A stretch of 64,000 nt of DNA from Pampus argenteus (taxonomy: Eukaryota; Chordata; Actinopteri; Scombriformes; Stromateidae): assembly GCA_036937835.1 (NCBI GenBank), contig CM072863.1:22473501-22537500 (forward strand). Direction: 5' to 3'. The translations under genes and the position numbers were made by a program. Under the pieces are notes generated by a model. The model was not told the DNA's origin and did not search any database. It saw nothing but the letters and a program-made list of their open reading frames with translations. Every line of letters begins with the position of its first letter. Within the stretch, counting starts at the first letter, position 1. Of this stretch, positions 63,301-64,000 are shown in pieces.

Positions 63301-63686
63301 GAAAGGTCAGGTCATCTTCAGCTTCCACTGTATATTATATTCAAAATGCATGCTGGGAGGCAGGAGCTGGTAAATATTTACACTGGACAGTGATGGCAGA
63401 CTAAAATTAAACCATTACTTAGCAGCAGACGTGGGATGAGGAGGTGTGAGGTAACTCATTTCATGAGCCCACTCTAAAAACAAAGTGGGTCTGTTTGCCT
63501 CCACAAGTAAAACAAACATTCCTGTTCTCCCGTCTCCTCTCCCAACCGCCTTCCTCTCTTTCCAGCCTTCGCCCTGCTCCTGTACCTGTGAACTCCTTCT
63601 TGCAGCGGTCTCTCACGCTGGTTTCGAGGTTCTCCAGTTGGATCTGGACCTTCTTGTAGTCCCTGAGAGCCTGCTTGCTCTTCCTC
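57395..63686 (-). CDS. plxnb1: Plexin-B1, cytoplasmic region (5' part outside the window)
   Basis: Fifteen exons, 5' to 3': 63686-63586, 63276-63059, 62965-62787, 62684-62618, 61252-61106, 60965-60800, 60337-60234, 60141-60057, 59746-59580, 59491-59331, 59213-59066, 58860-58796, 58531-58456, 58371-58297, 57499-57395. All frames agree and give 620 aa plus TGA. Parts in order: a juxtamembrane coiled helix (KSKQALRDYKKVQIQLENLE), the first half of the split RasGAP domain with the arginine motif LMLRRTE (R165-R166 of this fragment), a Rho-binding domain inserted at about 238-362, and the second GAP half with LPLRFW (R469). The C-terminal VTDL binds PDZ-RhoGEF and LARG in B plexins. Wording such as SNLLNSKLFLTKFIHTLE and YYADIRQT fits B1 rather than B2 or B3. 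As a semaphorin-4D receptor it switches off Rap/R-Ras and activates RhoA at the plasma membrane. The ectodomain and membrane helix lie past 64000. Confidence 0.93.
60057..60965 (-). other. plxnb1: Rho-GTPase-binding domain exons of plxnb1
   Basis: Exons 60965-60800, 60337-60234 and 60141-60057 encode a ubiquitin-like fold, from TLNVLVQGGG through KVLDCDTITQVKEKLLDQVY, GHLILSDEDL, LNTLQHYK to VPDGATVALVPR. In plexins this domain binds Rac1 and Rnd GTPases and sits inside the GAP domain. Confidence 0.88.
61253..62617 (-). other. plxnb1: Largest plxnb1 intron in the window
   Basis: A 1365-bp AT-rich intron with the MITE remnant and a CA repeat near 62552-62581. No exon is seen inside. Confidence 0.75.
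62075..62197 (-). mobile_element. Fragment of a teleost MITE
   Basis: On the minus strand it begins TTAAAGGAATAGTTCAGCG and goes on with TTTCTTGCTGAGAG and AAATATGAAGCTA. I remember these words in this order from a widespread fish MITE. The other end is not found, so it is a one-ended remnant in the plxnb1 intron 61253-62617. Confidence 0.7.
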
Positions 63687-64000
63687 CTGTCAGACACAGA
63701 CAGGGACAGGAGCAGAGGGTCACACAGGGATAGAGGAGAGAGGACAAGTAAAAGCAGTTTCACACTGGATTAGTGGAAATCCAATGAAATTGTGAAACAG
63801 TTTCCTAAGTAATTTGACCCTAAAATCCCCCACCAGTGAGGATCAGTGTTAACGGTGGGGTCAAGCTGGGTCGCAGTAGAAACATTGCCTGATTTGGTCA
63901 CACTGTGGCCCTTTTGTAAACCTTTGTGGATTTAAAATCAATGACAATGTTCTCCCCTCACAGTTTGACATCGCTGGTTGTCTAAAGGTTCTGTAACACA
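63687..64000 (-). other. plxnb1: plxnb1 intron, cut by the window edge
   Basis: The acceptor CTGACAG precedes the exon at 63686 and the codon is split, so at least one more exon lies to the right. I see no exon in these 314 bases. Confidence 0.7.

Overview
The window is nuclear DNA from a bony fish, most likely a percomorph teleost. It has split genes with GT-AG introns, very many CA/TG microsatellites, and short inverted-repeat transposons of kinds common in percomorph genomes. I see no bacterial, organellar or viral genes.

Layout. (1) About 1-12.9 kb, plus strand: the 3' half of an LHFPL tetraspan gene, best called lhfpl4. One strong coding exon (7592-7828) carries the last transmembrane segment. 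Three small possible tail exons and a 3'UTR follow. (2) About 12.9-18.5 kb: a gap between convergent genes with microsatellites and one CpG-rich block. (3) About 18.5-47.4 kb, minus strand: a complete setd5 gene. I reassembled 23 coding exons that join in one frame to 1485 aa (33877 down to 20678), a non-coding first exon ending at 46934, and a 12.9-kb first intron. (4) 50.6-54.7 kb, minus strand: a six-coding-exon gene for a 184-aa protein with an N-terminal UBA-like domain fused to a PTH2-type peptidyl-tRNA hydrolase. (5) 55.3-64.0 kb, minus strand: the 3' half of a B-class plexin, best plxnb1. Fifteen exons give 620 aa of the cytoplasmic RasGAP and Rho-binding region, ending in the PDZ ligand VTDL. 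The ectodomain lies beyond the right edge.

The order lhfpl4 (+) facing setd5 (-) is the convergent arrangement I recall for LHFPL4 and SETD5 on human 3p25, and PLXNB1 is also on human 3p. This supports setd5 over its paralogue kmt2e and lhfpl4 over lhfpl3. The genes do not form a pathway: lhfpl4 belongs to a GABA-A receptor auxiliary family, setd5 is a chromatin regulator, the UBA-PTH2 protein is probably a tRNA or ubiquitin-linked hydrolase, and plxnb1 is a semaphorin receptor.

Most notable observations: the UBA-PTH2 fusion gene; a GC-AG intron in setd5 and a second candidate in the UBA-PTH2 5'UTR; a SETD5 SET domain lacking the usual NH of the NHSC motif; a half-PHD remnant; three CTCF-like motifs, two of which face each other across the setd5 promoter; a perfect 28-bp inverted repeat; and several MITEs plus a decayed Tc1 transposase. 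I found no clearly new multi-gene system.
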